Below, piece after piece: positions 28,838 to 38,634 of a DNA stretch of 64,000 bases. Below the pieces are notes generated by a model, which worked only from the letters and a program-made list of their open reading frames with translations, did no database searches and was not told the origin of the DNA. Source of the stretch: Acinetobacter sp. ANC 4805 (GTDB lineage Bacteria > Pseudomonadota > Gammaproteobacteria > Pseudomonadales > Moraxellaceae). The translations under genes and the position numbers were made by a program. The DNA lies in contig NZ_JAKZGD010000007.1 in assembly GCF_022549495.1 (NCBI RefSeq), positions 1-64,000 on the forward strand. Direction: 5' to 3'. Every line of letters begins with the position of its first letter. Position 1 is the first letter of the stretch.

Positions 28838-29785
28838 ATGAAAAGAGTTGCAATTCTTGCTTATGATGGATGTTGGGCAATGAGCCTGATGATGGTTAAG
28901 GATTTTTTTCATGTCGTGGCTTTGTTGGAAGCGCGACAGGGTCAGGTTGCAACATACCAAGTTGAAATTCTGAGTATCGATGGATTAGCGAAACAGAGTG
29001 CAAGTGGAGCACAGATCGATGTAGATGGGCATATCATGCTAGATCGCATTTACGATTTGGTGATTATTCCTAGTTTTGAGGGGAAGCAGTTAGCAACATT
29101 AACATTACAAAGCCATGATTTAGTGCTGTGGATTAGAAGTTTAATACAACAGCAGATTGCTATTTTAGCTGTTACAACGGGTGTTTATTTTATTGCAGCA
29201 ACCAAACTTGCTGATCATATGCTGTTAGCAACCCATTGGGCTTTTATTCGTGAGCTGAAAGGTTTATTTCCTAGCTGTTCATTTACTAAAAATCGAAACT
29301 ATCTACACGCAGGATCGGTCTATAGCACAGGGACATTATTGGGTACGTTTGATGCTTTACTGGGCATCGTTGCACAGTATAAAGGGGACTATTTTGCTCA
29401 ATTGTGTGCAAGCCATTTGTTAATGACCTTGCCACAATCATTGAATCCCGTATTACCGATGTATCGTAACCACTGTGATGAAGCCGTATTGCAAGTACAA
29501 GATTGGTTAGATGAACATTGTGCTGCGGAAAACCGCATTGCCGATTTGGCTCAGCAATTTAACTTTAGTGAGCGAAATTTAAAACGGCGTTTTCAATTGG
29601 CGACACAGATTTCACCCAATCAATATTTGCAACAGGTGAGAGTTGATAAAGCCAAGAAGTTATTATTAACCACAGATATGACTATTCAGCAAATTGCTTA
29701 TGAAGTGGGCTATGAAAATGTGAGTTTTTTTATTCGAATATTTAAAAAGGTCACAACTTGTACACCGACGCAATGGGTCAAATAA
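28838..29785 (+). CDS. GlxA-type AraC family regulator (DJ-1/PfpI domain plus HTH)
   Basis: 315 residues. N-terminal DJ-1/PfpI-like domain (RVAILAYDGCWAMSLMMVKD; LVIIPSFEGKQL) in which the nucleophile-elbow position reads AVTTGVYF, with Thr in place of Cys, so it is probably a ligand sensor rather than an enzyme. C-terminal double HTH of AraC type (RIADLAQQFNFSERNLKRRF; MTIQQIAYEVGYENVSFFIR). The end overlaps the convergent diguanylate cyclase stop by 8 bp. Likely regulates the divergent hydrolase (inference from position). Confidence 0.85.
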   Translation: MKRVAILAYDGCWAMSLMMVKDFFHVVALLEARQGQVATYQVEILSIDGLAKQSASGAQIDVDGHIMLDRIYDLVIIPSFEGKQLATLTLQSHDLVLWIRSLIQQQIAILAVTTGVYFIAATKLADHMLLATHWAFIRELKGLFPSCSFTKNRNYLHAGSVYSTGTLLGTFDALLGIVAQYKGDYFAQLCASHLLMTLPQSLNPVLPMYRNHCDEAVLQVQDWLDEHCAAENRIADLAQQFNFSERNLKRRFQLATQISPNQYLQQVRVDKAKKLLLTTDMTIQQIAYEVGYENVSFFIRIFKKVTTCTPTQWVK

Positions 29786-30623
29786 ATGATTGAATCGTTG
29801 TTTGTGATTTACCTAAAGATTTTGATTGATACATGAGCTGATCTGCGGTCTTGGTTGCATCTTCTAGGTTTTCTGGCAATTCGGATAAAATGGCTAAACC
29901 CATACTAAAATCGACGCCATATTTTTGATTTAAGCCACTTTCTGCAAATAAGGTTCTGAGGCGCTGGTCGCACAGGTGTGCTTGAGTTTCATCAGCATCC
30001 AATAAAATAATTGCAAATTCATCACCGCCTAAACGCGCAATAATGTCTGATGAACGGCAGGCTTTTTTTAGAACTTGTGAAAACTGTAACAGAACTTCAT
30101 TTCCACGATGATGTCCATGAGTATCATTGACGGCTTTAAAACCATCAAGATCAATAATGCCAACAGCGAAAAGTGACTGTTTGCGAAAATTCAATTTACG
30201 TAAAATACGATATTCAATATCGAAGGCACGGCTATTATCAAGTGAGGTAAGTTGGTCTTTCATTGCCAAATTTTTCATTTCCTGCCAGTTTTTACGAACA
30301 TTTATAAGCAAGAAAGCAACGATTGAAAATAGACCTAAACGAACTGTGGCATTCCAAAACGGAATAATGTGATTGGAGTAGGGGTGACCTGCATTAATAT
30401 CTGCAAGTAGCCAAGTAATGGCTGAAAGCAAAATGGTAATAATTGTAATTTTAGTGTGGTCGTACCATGCCGCAATCGAGATTGGAATGAGATAAAACAC
30501 AGAGAACGAATATTCATAACCTGTAGCAAGGTCAACTGATCCTAATACGACGAGAATGATAAAAATCAAAACACGCCGTAAAGTCAGATCATGTGCAAAT
30601 AATCGTCCTAGGGTTTTTTCCAT
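29778..30623 (-). CDS. Membrane diguanylate cyclase (GGDEF)
   Basis: 281 residues. The N-terminal part carries about four TM segments (RRVLIFIILVVLGSVDLATG; YLIPISIAAWYD; LGLFSIVAFLLINV) and resembles a small MASE-like sensor. The GGDEF domain follows from about residue 120, with FAVGIIDLDGFKAVNDTHGH and an intact active site RLGGDEFAIILLD. An RSSD motif five residues before GGDEF fits the inhibitory I-site, so product feedback by c-di-GMP is likely. No EAL domain. Confidence 0.9.
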   Translation of the reverse strand: MEKTLGRLFAHDLTLRRVLIFIILVVLGSVDLATGYEYSFSVFYLIPISIAAWYDHTKITIITILLSAITWLLADINAGHPYSNHIIPFWNATVRLGLFSIVAFLLINVRKNWQEMKNLAMKDQLTSLDNSRAFDIEYRILRKLNFRKQSLFAVGIIDLDGFKAVNDTHGHHRGNEVLLQFSQVLKKACRSSDIIARLGGDEFAIILLDADETQAHLCDQRLRTLFAESGLNQKYGVDFSMGLAILSELPENLEDATKTADQLMYQSKSLGKSQTTIQSFI

Positions 30624-30644
30624 AGTGCTTTTATATTGAAATAA

Positions 30645-31736
30645 TTACACGTTAAAACGGAAGTGTAATACATCGCCGTCTTGAACGACATAGGTTTTAC
30701 CTTCTAAACGCCATTTACCTGCTTCTTTTGCACCATTTTCACCGTTGTATTGAATGAAGTCATCATAAGCAATACATTCTGCACGAATAAAGCCTTTCTC
30801 GAAGTCGGTATGAATGACACCAGCTGCTTGTGGCGCAGTCGCACCGACTTTAACCGTCCAAGCACGCACTTCTTGTACGCCCGCAGTGAAGTAAGTTTGT
30901 AAGCCAAGTAGGCTATAACCTGCACGAATCACGACGTTTAAGCCTGGTTCTTCCATACCCATTGCTTCTAAGAATTCAGCACGGTCTTCATCTTCGAGTA
31001 ATGAAATTTCAGCTTCGATCTGGTTGCAAAGTGGTACAACAATGGCATTCTCTTCAGCAGCCAGTTTTTTTACTGCATCAAGATGTGGGTTATTTTCAAA
31101 ACCATCTTCTGCAACGTTAGCAATATACATGGTTGGTTTAAGCGTCATTAAACCGAAACCACGCACTGCTTTACGTTCATCATCAGAAAGGTCAGCCGCA
31201 CGTGCTGGTTTGCCTTCATCTAATAAGGGTTGAATTTTTTCTAAAGCTGCTTTGGTTGCAATCGCGTCTTTGTCGCCACCTTTTGCTGCTTTAGTTAAGC
31301 GTAATAATGCTTTTGCAACGGTATCAAGGTCAGCAAGTGCAAGTTCAGTATTGATGGTTGCAATGTCATCTAATGGGTCAATTCTACCATTTACATGGAT
31401 CACGTTTTCATCTTCGAAACAACGTACCACGTGTGCAATGGCATCAGTTTCACGGATATTGGCAAGGAATTGGTTACCCAAGCCTTCACCTTTGGATGCA
31501 CCAGCAACCAAACCTGCGATATCAACAAATTCCATTGTGGTTGGAATAACACGTTGCGGTTTAACAATCGTTGTAAGTTTGTCTAAACGTGGATCTGGAA
31601 CAGGGACAATACCTGTATTCGGTTCAATGGTACAGAACGGAAAGTTTTCAGCTGCAATCGCTGCCTTTGTTAATGCATTGAACAATGTAGATTTACCTAC
31701 GTTTGGCAGACCAACAATACCGCAATTAAAACCCAT
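30645..31736 (-). CDS. ychF: Redox-regulated ATPase YchF
   Basis: 363 residues. Obg-family P-loop ATPase associated with ribosomes. P-loop [16 protein letters not shown], switch segments ([20 protein letters not shown]), specificity region and a C-terminal TGS domain ([30 protein letters not shown] end). A GTG four codons upstream is in frame, but homologues begin MGFxCGIVGLP, so I used the ATG at 31736. Confidence 0.95.
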   Translation of the reverse strand: MGFNCGIVGLPNVGKSTLFNALTKAAIAAENFPFCTIEPNTGIVPVPDPRLDKLTTIVKPQRVIPTTMEFVDIAGLVAGASKGEGLGNQFLANIRETDAIAHVVRCFEDENVIHVNGRIDPLDDIATINTELALADLDTVAKALLRLTKAAKGGDKDAIATKAALEKIQPLLDEGKPARAADLSDDERKAVRGFGLMTLKPTMYIANVAEDGFENNPHLDAVKKLAAEENAIVVPLCNQIEAEISLLEDEDRAEFLEAMGMEEPGLNVVIRAGYSLLGLQTYFTAGVQEVRAWTVKVGATAPQAAGVIHTDFEKGFIRAECIAYDDFIQYNGENGAKEAGKWRLEGKTYVVQDGDVLHFRFNV

Positions 31737-31789
31737 GAAACCACTCACAAATGTGTTATTTAAAAATTGCTGCTGATTTTACATGAAAG

Positions 31790-31811
31790 CCATGACAAAG
31801 TCAGGTCATGG
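31790..31811 (-). terminator. Possible terminator of the sulfur-uptake operon
   Basis: 7-bp stem CCATGAC / GTCATGG with an 8-nt loop, 25 bp beyond the metI stop. The downstream tract on the minus strand is only moderately T-rich. Confidence 0.35.
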
Positions 31812-31835
31812 CGAGTGCGGATTTTTATTTCGAGC

Positions 31836-32495
31836 TTAAACTTTGCGTTTATCGAGCTGTTTGGCAATATTATCGCCTGTCGTTTGTACCAACATGACCA
31901 AAACAATCAGGACTAAAATCACCGCCAGCATGACTTGCATATCAAAACGTTGATAGCCGTAGCGATAGGCGATATCGCCCAAACCGCCTGCACCAATGGC
32001 ACCTGCAATGGCAGAAGAACTGATCATGGTCACAATAGTCACAGTAAAACCTGCAACTATCCCCGGTAAAGCTTCAGGAAGCAATACATGCCAAAGAATC
32101 TGCTTGCGGTTACAGCCCATCGCTTGTGCTGCCTCAATCAACCCTTGATCGACTTCACGTAGACTGACCTCTGCAATACGTGCGAAGAAAGGAATCGCGG
32201 CGATGGTCAACGGCACAATTGCAGCCAAGACCCCATAGCTGGTGCCGACAATCCAGCTGGTAAATGGAATCAAAGCCACCATCAAAATCAGGAAGGGGAC
32301 TGATCGAGTGATGTTAATGATCCAGCCTAATGACTGATTGATTTTTTTGGAAGGATAAATCCCAAAATCAGCAGTACTCACCAAAATTAAAGCAATTGGC
32401 AGACCAATCAAAAAGGCGAGAATCGCTGAAACACCGACCATGATTAAAGTATCGGTAGTGCCTGTCAGTAATAGATCAATGAGTTGATTGTACAT
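31836..32495 (-). CDS. metI: Methionine-type ABC transporter permease
   Basis: 219 residues, five or six TM helices, with the permease EAA loop (EVDQGLIEAAQAMGCNRKQI LW) and the family pattern FLIGLPIALILVSTADFGIY. Overlaps the metN 3' end by 20 bp. In this operon the transported ligand may be methionine or another organosulfur compound, given the desulfurising enzymes encoded upstream. Confidence 0.92.
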   Translation of the reverse strand: MYNQLIDLLLTGTTDTLIMVGVSAILAFLIGLPIALILVSTADFGIYPSKKINQSLGWIINITRSVPFLILMVALIPFTSWIVGTSYGVLAAIVPLTIAAIPFFARIAEVSLREVDQGLIEAAQAMGCNRKQILWHVLLPEALPGIVAGFTVTIVTMISSSAIAGAIGAGGLGDIAYRYGYQRFDMQVMLAVILVLIVLVMLVQTTGDNIAKQLDKRKV

Positions 32496-33546
32496 AACCG
32501 ATCACCTCAAGTTGTGTTATAGCAGGATGTTTTTCAGATTGTGAGTGGTTGAGATCAAAGTCGAGATTGCGAATCCCGATGATTAGTGAACCGATGGTAC
32601 GTTGCTGAATGGTATCTATCTGACTGTAATACACCTGAACGGGGCTATTAAAGCCATCCAATAGTTCATATAAATCAGGCACTGATTTCGATTCACTGAC
32701 ATATTTCAATTTTAAAATCTGATGCGTACTCTGAGGCAGAATGGTTTGGCTCAACTCAAAGGGTAAATTCACCTGTTCAAAGTTGAGTAATTCCTGCGTG
32801 ATCTGTTGTTGTGGATTGGAAAATACTGACCAGACTTGCCCAGCTTCAACAATTTCACCTTGATCAATTACAATCACCTGATCGCAAATTTCTTGGATAA
32901 CCTGCATTTCATGGGTGATCAAGACAATGGTTAAACCGAGGTCTTGATTGATCTGTTTTAATAAGGACAGAATATTGGCGGTACTTTCAGGGTCTAGTGC
33001 TGAGGTTGCTTCATCACAGAGCAGGATTTCAGGCTGAGAAACTAAGGCACGTGCGATCCCTACACGTTGTTTCTGCCCACCAGAAAGTTGAGCAGGATAA
33101 TCATTTCGCTTTACTTCTAATCCAACTAGCGTCAGTACCTCACTGACCCGTTGTTCGATCTCAGCCTTGTCGTAACCCGCAATACGTAGCGGTAAAGCTA
33201 CGTTTTCCCACACCGTTTTGGCAGACATTAAATTAAAATGTTGAAAAATCATGCCAATTTTCTGCCGAGTTTTAATCAACTCGGCATGGCTAAATTCTGC
33301 AATATTTTGTTGATGAATCAGAATACTACCTGTATCAATTGACTCTAAGCCGTTTAAGGTACGGAGTAGGGATGATTTACCTGCGCCACTTTTGCCGATA
33401 ATCCCAACAATCTGTGCTTTGGGAATATCGATATTAATGTCTTTTAAGGCATGTAAGCGTTGGCCCTGTACATCATAAAACTTATTTAAACCACGTATTT
33501 TTAGATGTGGGACTGAAAAATCGACCTGTGAACCAAAACTCACCAT
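32476..33546 (-). CDS. metN: Methionine-type ABC transporter ATP-binding protein
   Basis: 356 residues. ATPase with Walker A (GIIGKSGAGKSSLLRTLNGL), Q-loop, signature LSGGQKQRVGIARAL, Walker B (ILLCDEATSALDPESTA), and a C-terminal NIL domain (about 270-350) that in MetN binds methionine for feedback inhibition. An upstream start at 33579 is in frame, but AAGGAGA sits 6-7 nt before the ATG at 33546, leaving an 11-bp gap after metQ. Confidence 0.93.
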   Translation of the reverse strand: MVSFGSQVDFSVPHLKIRGLNKFYDVQGQRLHALKDINIDIPKAQIVGIIGKSGAGKSSLLRTLNGLESIDTGSILIHQQNIAEFSHAELIKTRQKIGMIFQHFNLMSAKTVWENVALPLRIAGYDKAEIEQRVSEVLTLVGLEVKRNDYPAQLSGGQKQRVGIARALVSQPEILLCDEATSALDPESTANILSLLKQINQDLGLTIVLITHEMQVIQEICDQVIVIDQGEIVEAGQVWSVFSNPQQQITQELLNFEQVNLPFELSQTILPQSTHQILKLKYVSESKSVPDLYELLDGFNSPVQVYYSQIDTIQQRTIGSLIIGIRNLDFDLNHSQSEKHPAITQLEVIGYVQSTH

Positions 33547-33557
33547 GATTGTTCTCC

Positions 33558-34388
33558 TTATTTCCAACCTGGGAACCACAACGTTGGACCGAAATCGCTA
33601 TCTAATGCAGCTTTGACTTTAGGTGAGTTTTGATAAATCTCGACAAATTTCTGTAGTTTGTTGTCTTTGTCCTGATAGTCATCACGCACCACAAATAAAA
33701 TTGCATAACGTTTATTGGTGTTATCATCAAACAACAAGGCACTTTCAGGATCAGCCGTTTTGGCCAAACGTAAGTAATGCGGATAACCAAAAGCGAGATC
33801 AACATCGTCAATTGCACGTGCAGTTTGCGGTCCTTCAACTTCAGTAAATTTGAGGTTTTTCGGATTTGCGGTAATGTCCTTCAGTGCAGAAAGATGATTG
33901 TTACTGTCTTTCAGTTCAATCAGCTTGGCTTGTTGCAACAGCAATAAAGCACGGCCTTGATTAACTGGGTCATTTGGAATAGCCACCGTTGCACCATTCG
34001 GGAGTTCATCAAAACTTTTATATTTTTTTGAATACAGTCCAACATGTGAAGCTGCACCTGCAGCAAAGGATTTTAATTTAAAGCCAGTTTCCTTAATGGC
34101 ATTATCCAAAAAAGGCTGATGCTGGAAAAAGTTCGCATCAATATCACCATGATTCAAAGTGATGTTTGGGGTATTCCAGTCTGAAAACTCGACCAATTTG
34201 ACATTCAAACCTTGTTGTTTGGCTTCATCTGCTGCAACTTGCAGTGGATGAGCAAAAGAAGGACTGATCCCAATCACCAGTTCACTGCTATGGTTCTGTC
34301 TTTGTTTATTCCAGATCAATAAGGCAATAATCGCAACGACGATAACAAGGCCAATACCAAGCCATTTTTTTGAGGCTGTTTGAGCCAT
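33558..34388 (-). CDS. metQ: MetQ/NlpA-family substrate-binding protein, TM-anchored
   Basis: 276 residues. Substrate-binding component of the MetNIQ transporter: LVIGISPSFAHPLQVAADEA, FFQHQPFLDNAIKETG, AIPNDPVNQGRALLLL and VEGPQTARAIDDVDLAFGYP are family segments. The usual lipobox cysteine is absent; instead an uncleaved hydrophobic helix (WLGIGLVIVVAIIALLIW) appears to anchor it. GGAG lies about 7 nt before the ATG at 34388; a TTG four codons earlier is less likely. Confidence 0.88.
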   Translation of the reverse strand: MAQTASKKWLGIGLVIVVAIIALLIWNKQRQNHSSELVIGISPSFAHPLQVAADEAKQQGLNVKLVEFSDWNTPNITLNHGDIDANFFQHQPFLDNAIKETGFKLKSFAAGAASHVGLYSKKYKSFDELPNGATVAIPNDPVNQGRALLLLQQAKLIELKDSNNHLSALKDITANPKNLKFTEVEGPQTARAIDDVDLAFGYPHYLRLAKTADPESALLFDDNTNKRYAILFVVRDDYQDKDNKLQKFVEIYQNSPKVKAALDSDFGPTLWFPGWK

Positions 34389-34415
34389 ATATTTCTCCAA
34401 TTCTTTTCTTAAATG

Positions 34416-35828
34416 TTAAGCACTAATTTCTTCAATTATTTTTAGCTCATCTGTGTTGTTATGCGTTCGACATCGGAACTGATCAGCTGGATGGCTTGCA
34501 GCTAAATGATCGCCTTGGGCAAATAGCTTATTGCGTAATGAGCCTGTGGCATATTCAGTTTTATAACGTCCACGTTGCTGTAACTCCGGGATCACTAGGC
34601 GAATGAAATCATGGTGTGATTCAGGTGCAACCGTACGAGTCAGGTTAAAACCATCAATGCCGGTCTGATCAAGCAGTTCAATGAGATATTCCGCAACTTC
34701 AGCACCACTGCCTACAATAAGCGGATAACGTCCACCCAAAACATGCTGTGCTTTCAGATCATTTTTGCTGATGCGCTGTTCTTTAAATTTCTCATTGACG
34801 GAAGCAATGCTATTGCTCTTTTGATAAGGAATCGTTTCATCATCTGCAAACTGTGAAAGATCAATTCCGACTGAACTGGCATAATGCGCTAGACCTGCTT
34901 CAGGGCTGGCATATTGACGATATTCAGCCAGTTTTTGCTGGGCAAGTTCATGTGTTTCCGCGACGACAACGGTAATACCGACAAAGATTTTAATCGCATC
35001 TTCATCTCGACCTTGTTGCTGTGCTTGTAGTCGTATTTTATTAACTTGCTGACGAATCTTTTCAGGTTGATCGCCGCCAATAAAAATACATTCGGCATGA
35101 CGCGTGGCAAACTGTAGTCCTTTCGGTGAAGCACCTGCTTGGAAGAGTGTTGGCGTACGTTGAACCGATGGTGCAACCTGAAATACACCTTGGCTTTGGT
35201 AATATTGCCCTTGATGATTGATCGAGTGGACTTTATTGGGATTAGTAAAAACGCGCTGTTGTTTATCTTTCTTTAAGGCATCATTTTCCCAAGAACCTTC
35301 CCAATATTTATAGCAAAGCTGTAAAAATTCCTCAGCTTGATCATAACGCGCATCATGATCTTTCAAGCCTTTTTGCCCAATCAAACGTTCGGCACTATCC
35401 AAATAGCCTGTGACAATATTCCAGCCCAAACGACCTTGAGTTAAATGATCAAGACTGGCAAATCGCCGTGCAAATTGGTAGGGCTGTTCATAGCTGAGAT
35501 TGACGGTCACACCAAAACTCAAATTTTGCGTGACCAAGGCCATCGCTGAAATCAGGGTGGAAGGGTCATGACTTGGTAACTGAATCGATTCTTTCAGGGT
35601 GAGATCGATGCCATTTTGATAGACATCATAGACACCTGTAATATCGGCTAGGAATAAACCATCAAACAAACCTTGTTCTAAGGTTTGTGCCAGTTCAGTC
35701 CAATAGCTCAATTCATTAAAGCGATGTGATTGATCACGCGGATGCGTCCATAAGCCATGATTGATATGACCGACACAGTTCATATCAAAGGCATTTAACA
35801 AGATTTTTTTAGCAGTCGTTTGACTCAT
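34416..35828 (-). CDS. LLM-class FMN-dependent monooxygenase (NtaA/SnaA/DszA family)
   Basis: 470 residues. Bacterial luciferase-like monooxygenase of the NtaA/DszA type, which uses FMNH2 from a partner reductase to cleave C-N or C-S bonds. Landmarks: N-terminal LLNAFDMNCVGHINHGLWTH, QGLFDGLFLADITG, DHLTQGRLGWNIVTGYLDSA, YYQSQGVFQVAPSVQRTPTL and FQAGASPKGLQFATRHAECI. Its ATG overlaps the stop of the upstream SfnB-like gene (TAATG). The operon context with a sulfur ABC transporter indicates use of organosulfur compounds as sulfur source. Confidence 0.88.
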   Translation of the reverse strand: MSQTTAKKILLNAFDMNCVGHINHGLWTHPRDQSHRFNELSYWTELAQTLEQGLFDGLFLADITGVYDVYQNGIDLTLKESIQLPSHDPSTLISAMALVTQNLSFGVTVNLSYEQPYQFARRFASLDHLTQGRLGWNIVTGYLDSAERLIGQKGLKDHDARYDQAEEFLQLCYKYWEGSWENDALKKDKQQRVFTNPNKVHSINHQGQYYQSQGVFQVAPSVQRTPTLFQAGASPKGLQFATRHAECIFIGGDQPEKIRQQVNKIRLQAQQQGRDEDAIKIFVGITVVVAETHELAQQKLAEYRQYASPEAGLAHYASSVGIDLSQFADDETIPYQKSNSIASVNEKFKEQRISKNDLKAQHVLGGRYPLIVGSGAEVAEYLIELLDQTGIDGFNLTRTVAPESHHDFIRLVIPELQQRGRYKTEYATGSLRNKLFAQGDHLAASHPADQFRCRTHNNTDELKIIEEISA

Positions 35829-37051
35829 TACAAAGTCCCCCGACGTGGAGGCAGAATGCCATTCAACACATAATTACCGATAAAGTAATATTTCCAGCGT
35901 GCAGCATCATGCAAGGTGTGTACACGCGCATTACGCCAATGACGATCCAATCCATCTGCACGTTGACTGCCACGACTACCCGCCAACTCAATCAATTTCG
36001 ATGATGCATTTAATGCTGTTTCAGTACTATGTGCACGTATTTTTGCAACATCAATCGAGGCTTTGGCTAAGGTCTCAGCATTCAACTCATATTTAGCAGC
36101 ATCGACAGATCGAGCTGCTTGTTTTAGTAAAAGTTCGCTGGCTTTGACATCGGTTGCCACACGACCGAGCTCAGATAGGGTTAGGGGGTCTTGAGTGGCG
36201 GAATCAATATTGGCATCAATCCAAGGGCGGGCAACACGCACACGCTCCAGTGTTTCTTCAAAAGCAGCACAGGCAATCCCGACTTCAATCGCTGCATGCA
36301 TGATTTGCGCAAATGGTCCCACCAAAGATAGCTGCTTGAAGGCAGTATCAAAAGGAATTACATCCTCTTTGGCAACAAAGACCTGATTAAATTTGACTGT
36401 ACCACTGCCTGTGGTACGTTGCCCAAAGCCAGACCAGTCATCAATCAGCTCTAAACCTTGGCTATCTCTTTGTACAAAGGCTAAAAACTCATTGCCCGTT
36501 TCATCAAGCACTAAAGTTGGAATACGATGTGCAAACAAGCTGCCCGTGCAATAAAACTTTTCGCCTTGAATCCGATAACCGTTTTCGCTTGGAATCAATG
36601 TGGTTTGCTTATGTGCAGAGGTACGTGTTTTAAATTCAGCCAGCGCATTACCAAAACGCGCACCTTGTAATACTTCTTGATAGAGGCGTTTCTTTTGCGC
36701 TTCCGTGCCCGTATTGCGCAATACTTCCAATGCATAAAAATGGTTTTGTGGAATCTGACCGATTGAACCATCCGCACCACTAAACAGCGCAATGACTTTG
36801 GCTACGGTTAGGCTGGAAACTTCTGCACCGCCGTATTGCTTTGGTACGGTAATTGCCCATAAACCTGATTGGCTATAGCTTTCGATTTCAGTAAATGGCA
36901 AGTTTCGATTGGCATCACGTTCAACTGCCGCTTGTTTAAACTGCTGACTGAGTTGAGTTGCAATTTCTAAAGCTTCTGCGTTGCTCTGAATAACATGCGC
37001 CGCTTTAAAATTGGCTTTGGCAAAACCTTGTAATTCTTGATATGAAGTCAT
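35828..37051 (-). CDS. SfnB/DszC-type acyl-CoA-dehydrogenase-fold oxidoreductase, copy 2
   Basis: 407 residues. Flavin enzyme of the acyl-CoA dehydrogenase fold, in the SfnB sulfur-acquisition branch related to DszC: VPKQYGGAEVSSLTVAKVIA, IGQIPQNHFYALEVL, GEKFYCTGSLFAHRIPTLVL, WSGFGQRTTGSGTVKFNQVF and the C-terminal GSRGSQRADGLDRHWRNARV with the HTLHDAARWKYY end. Paralogous to the next gene upstream. Probably oxygenates a sulfonated or sulfone compound in concert with the LLM monooxygenase. Confidence 0.87.
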   Translation of the reverse strand: MTSYQELQGFAKANFKAAHVIQSNAEALEIATQLSQQFKQAAVERDANRNLPFTEIESYSQSGLWAITVPKQYGGAEVSSLTVAKVIALFSGADGSIGQIPQNHFYALEVLRNTGTEAQKKRLYQEVLQGARFGNALAEFKTRTSAHKQTTLIPSENGYRIQGEKFYCTGSLFAHRIPTLVLDETGNEFLAFVQRDSQGLELIDDWSGFGQRTTGSGTVKFNQVFVAKEDVIPFDTAFKQLSLVGPFAQIMHAAIEVGIACAAFEETLERVRVARPWIDANIDSATQDPLTLSELGRVATDVKASELLLKQAARSVDAAKYELNAETLAKASIDVAKIRAHSTETALNASSKLIELAGSRGSQRADGLDRHWRNARVHTLHDAARWKYYFIGNYVLNGILPPRRGTL

Positions 37052-37064
37052 GACGATTTACTCC

Positions 37065-38276
37065 TTAAATCCAAGCATGGCGGGCAGGGTATGTACCGTT
37101 GAGGTAGTAATCACCAATGGCATGGAATTTCCAACGCACAGGGTCATGTAGGGTATGCACACGGGCATTGCGCCAGTGTTGATCAAGATTATGTTGGCTC
37201 AGACTGGCACGACTGCCACCAAGTTCGAGTAACTTTTCTGAGATATGCAGGGCAGCATCATTGGCATAGATCTTTGCTTCCGCGACCAAAATCGAAGCAC
37301 GAGCAGCTTGCTTGGCAGAAATCTCAGCAATTTGATCAAGTTCATCTAGATATTCGGCAGCATCGTCCAGTAATAAAATGGCAGCATCGAGCAAAATATT
37401 GAGCTTGCCAACTTCTTGTAAGGTGTAATGTTCATCACTGGCTTTTTCTACACCTGCATCAATAATGGGACGTGCTTTACGAATGCTAGATAAGGTGTCA
37501 TCAAAAGCTGCTTCGGCAATCCCAACATCAATGGCAACCTGCAAAAGTTGAGAATACGCACCGCGTACATTTGGGGTGTCGGCAATAATGCGTTCATCAA
37601 AAAATAGTGTAGGATCAACGACAACGTTGTGTAATTTTACCGTTCCACTGGCAGTAGTACGTTGACCGAAGCCGTTCCAGTCATTAATCACTTCAACACC
37701 AGCAGCATGTCGATCAACGATCGCCAATACGGTATAGCCATCTGGGTGTAGGGCACGAATTGCTAACCAATCTGCAAAGCTCGTTCCAGTCGAGTAAAAT
37801 TTTTCCCCGTTTAAAAAGTATTGCCCATTTTCCAACCTTAAAGTGGTTTGAATGGCTTTGGTATCTTTAGAATTTTTTTCAGGCCCACCATTGGCAATGC
37901 GTTTACCTACAAGTATTTCAGCATAAATAAACCGCTTTTGAGCGTCTGAACCTGTGATATTAATAAAATTTAAAAGACCGAATTGGTTTTGTGGAATTTG
38001 TCCAACATTGGCATCGGCTTTACTTAAAATACGAAACACATGGGCTAAGGTCTTATTGGAGACAAAAGCACCACCATAGTGTTGTGGTACACGGATTCCA
38101 CCGAGACCTTTTTGGCTAAACTGAATGATTTGTTCAGTGGGTAAAACACGATTTTGATCTCGATGATTTCGATCTTCTAATGCAAAGTCAGCAACTTGAT
38201 AGGCAGCGTTGATGGCCTGCTGATCATTTGAAATCAGTTGTACCTGAGTTCTGATGACTGATTGATTACTGGACAT
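37065..38276 (-). CDS. SfnB/DszC-type acyl-CoA-dehydrogenase-fold oxidoreductase, copy 1
   Basis: 403 residues. Same family as its downstream neighbour: VPQHYGGAFVSNKTLAHVFR, VGQIPQNQFGLLNFINITG, GEKFYSTGTSFADWLAIRAL, WNGFGQRTTASGTVKLHNVV and LDQHWRNARVHTLHDPVRWK. The two copies clearly arose by duplication but have diverged, suggesting different substrates. The frame opens at 38315; GAGG 7-8 nt before the ATG at 38276 favours that start. First gene of the sulfur-scavenging operon. Confidence 0.87.
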   Translation of the reverse strand: MSSNQSVIRTQVQLISNDQQAINAAYQVADFALEDRNHRDQNRVLPTEQIIQFSQKGLGGIRVPQHYGGAFVSNKTLAHVFRILSKADANVGQIPQNQFGLLNFINITGSDAQKRFIYAEILVGKRIANGGPEKNSKDTKAIQTTLRLENGQYFLNGEKFYSTGTSFADWLAIRALHPDGYTVLAIVDRHAAGVEVINDWNGFGQRTTASGTVKLHNVVVDPTLFFDERIIADTPNVRGAYSQLLQVAIDVGIAEAAFDDTLSSIRKARPIIDAGVEKASDEHYTLQEVGKLNILLDAAILLLDDAAEYLDELDQIAEISAKQAARASILVAEAKIYANDAALHISEKLLELGGSRASLSQHNLDQHWRNARVHTLHDPVRWKFHAIGDYYLNGTYPARHAWI

Positions 38277-38634
38277 GTGAGCACCTCTAATAGATAAGAG
38301 GGACTTTACAAACATTTTACTTTTCGATTAAACCATCAGTTATGGTTTGTATATCATAATAATTCTTAAGTGTTTTTTATTGGAAAAATAACGTAAAAAT
38401 TGATATTGAACTTATATTTAAAACAATCACTTACCTTTAATTGTATTTTACTTCTCAGTATAAAAGACTAATTCATATGCTAACGTTGGATAAGCTCAAC
38501 AGAAAAACTTATAAATGGATTTAGCCAAAATTAAAAAAAGATAGATTGAAAAGGACATTGTATTGATTAAGTTTTACTTCTAAAGTAAGAAAATCTTATG
38601 TTTGAACCAATAGAAAAATAAAACTGGAGAATTT
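38277..38634. other. AT-rich intergenic region between divergent sulfur operon and GST gene
   Basis: About 360 bp with no coding potential that I can support. It must carry the divergent promoters of the sulfur operon (leftward) and of the GST gene (rightward), but I could not fix a convincing operator for a CysB/Cbl-type regulator by eye. Confidence 0.5.
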
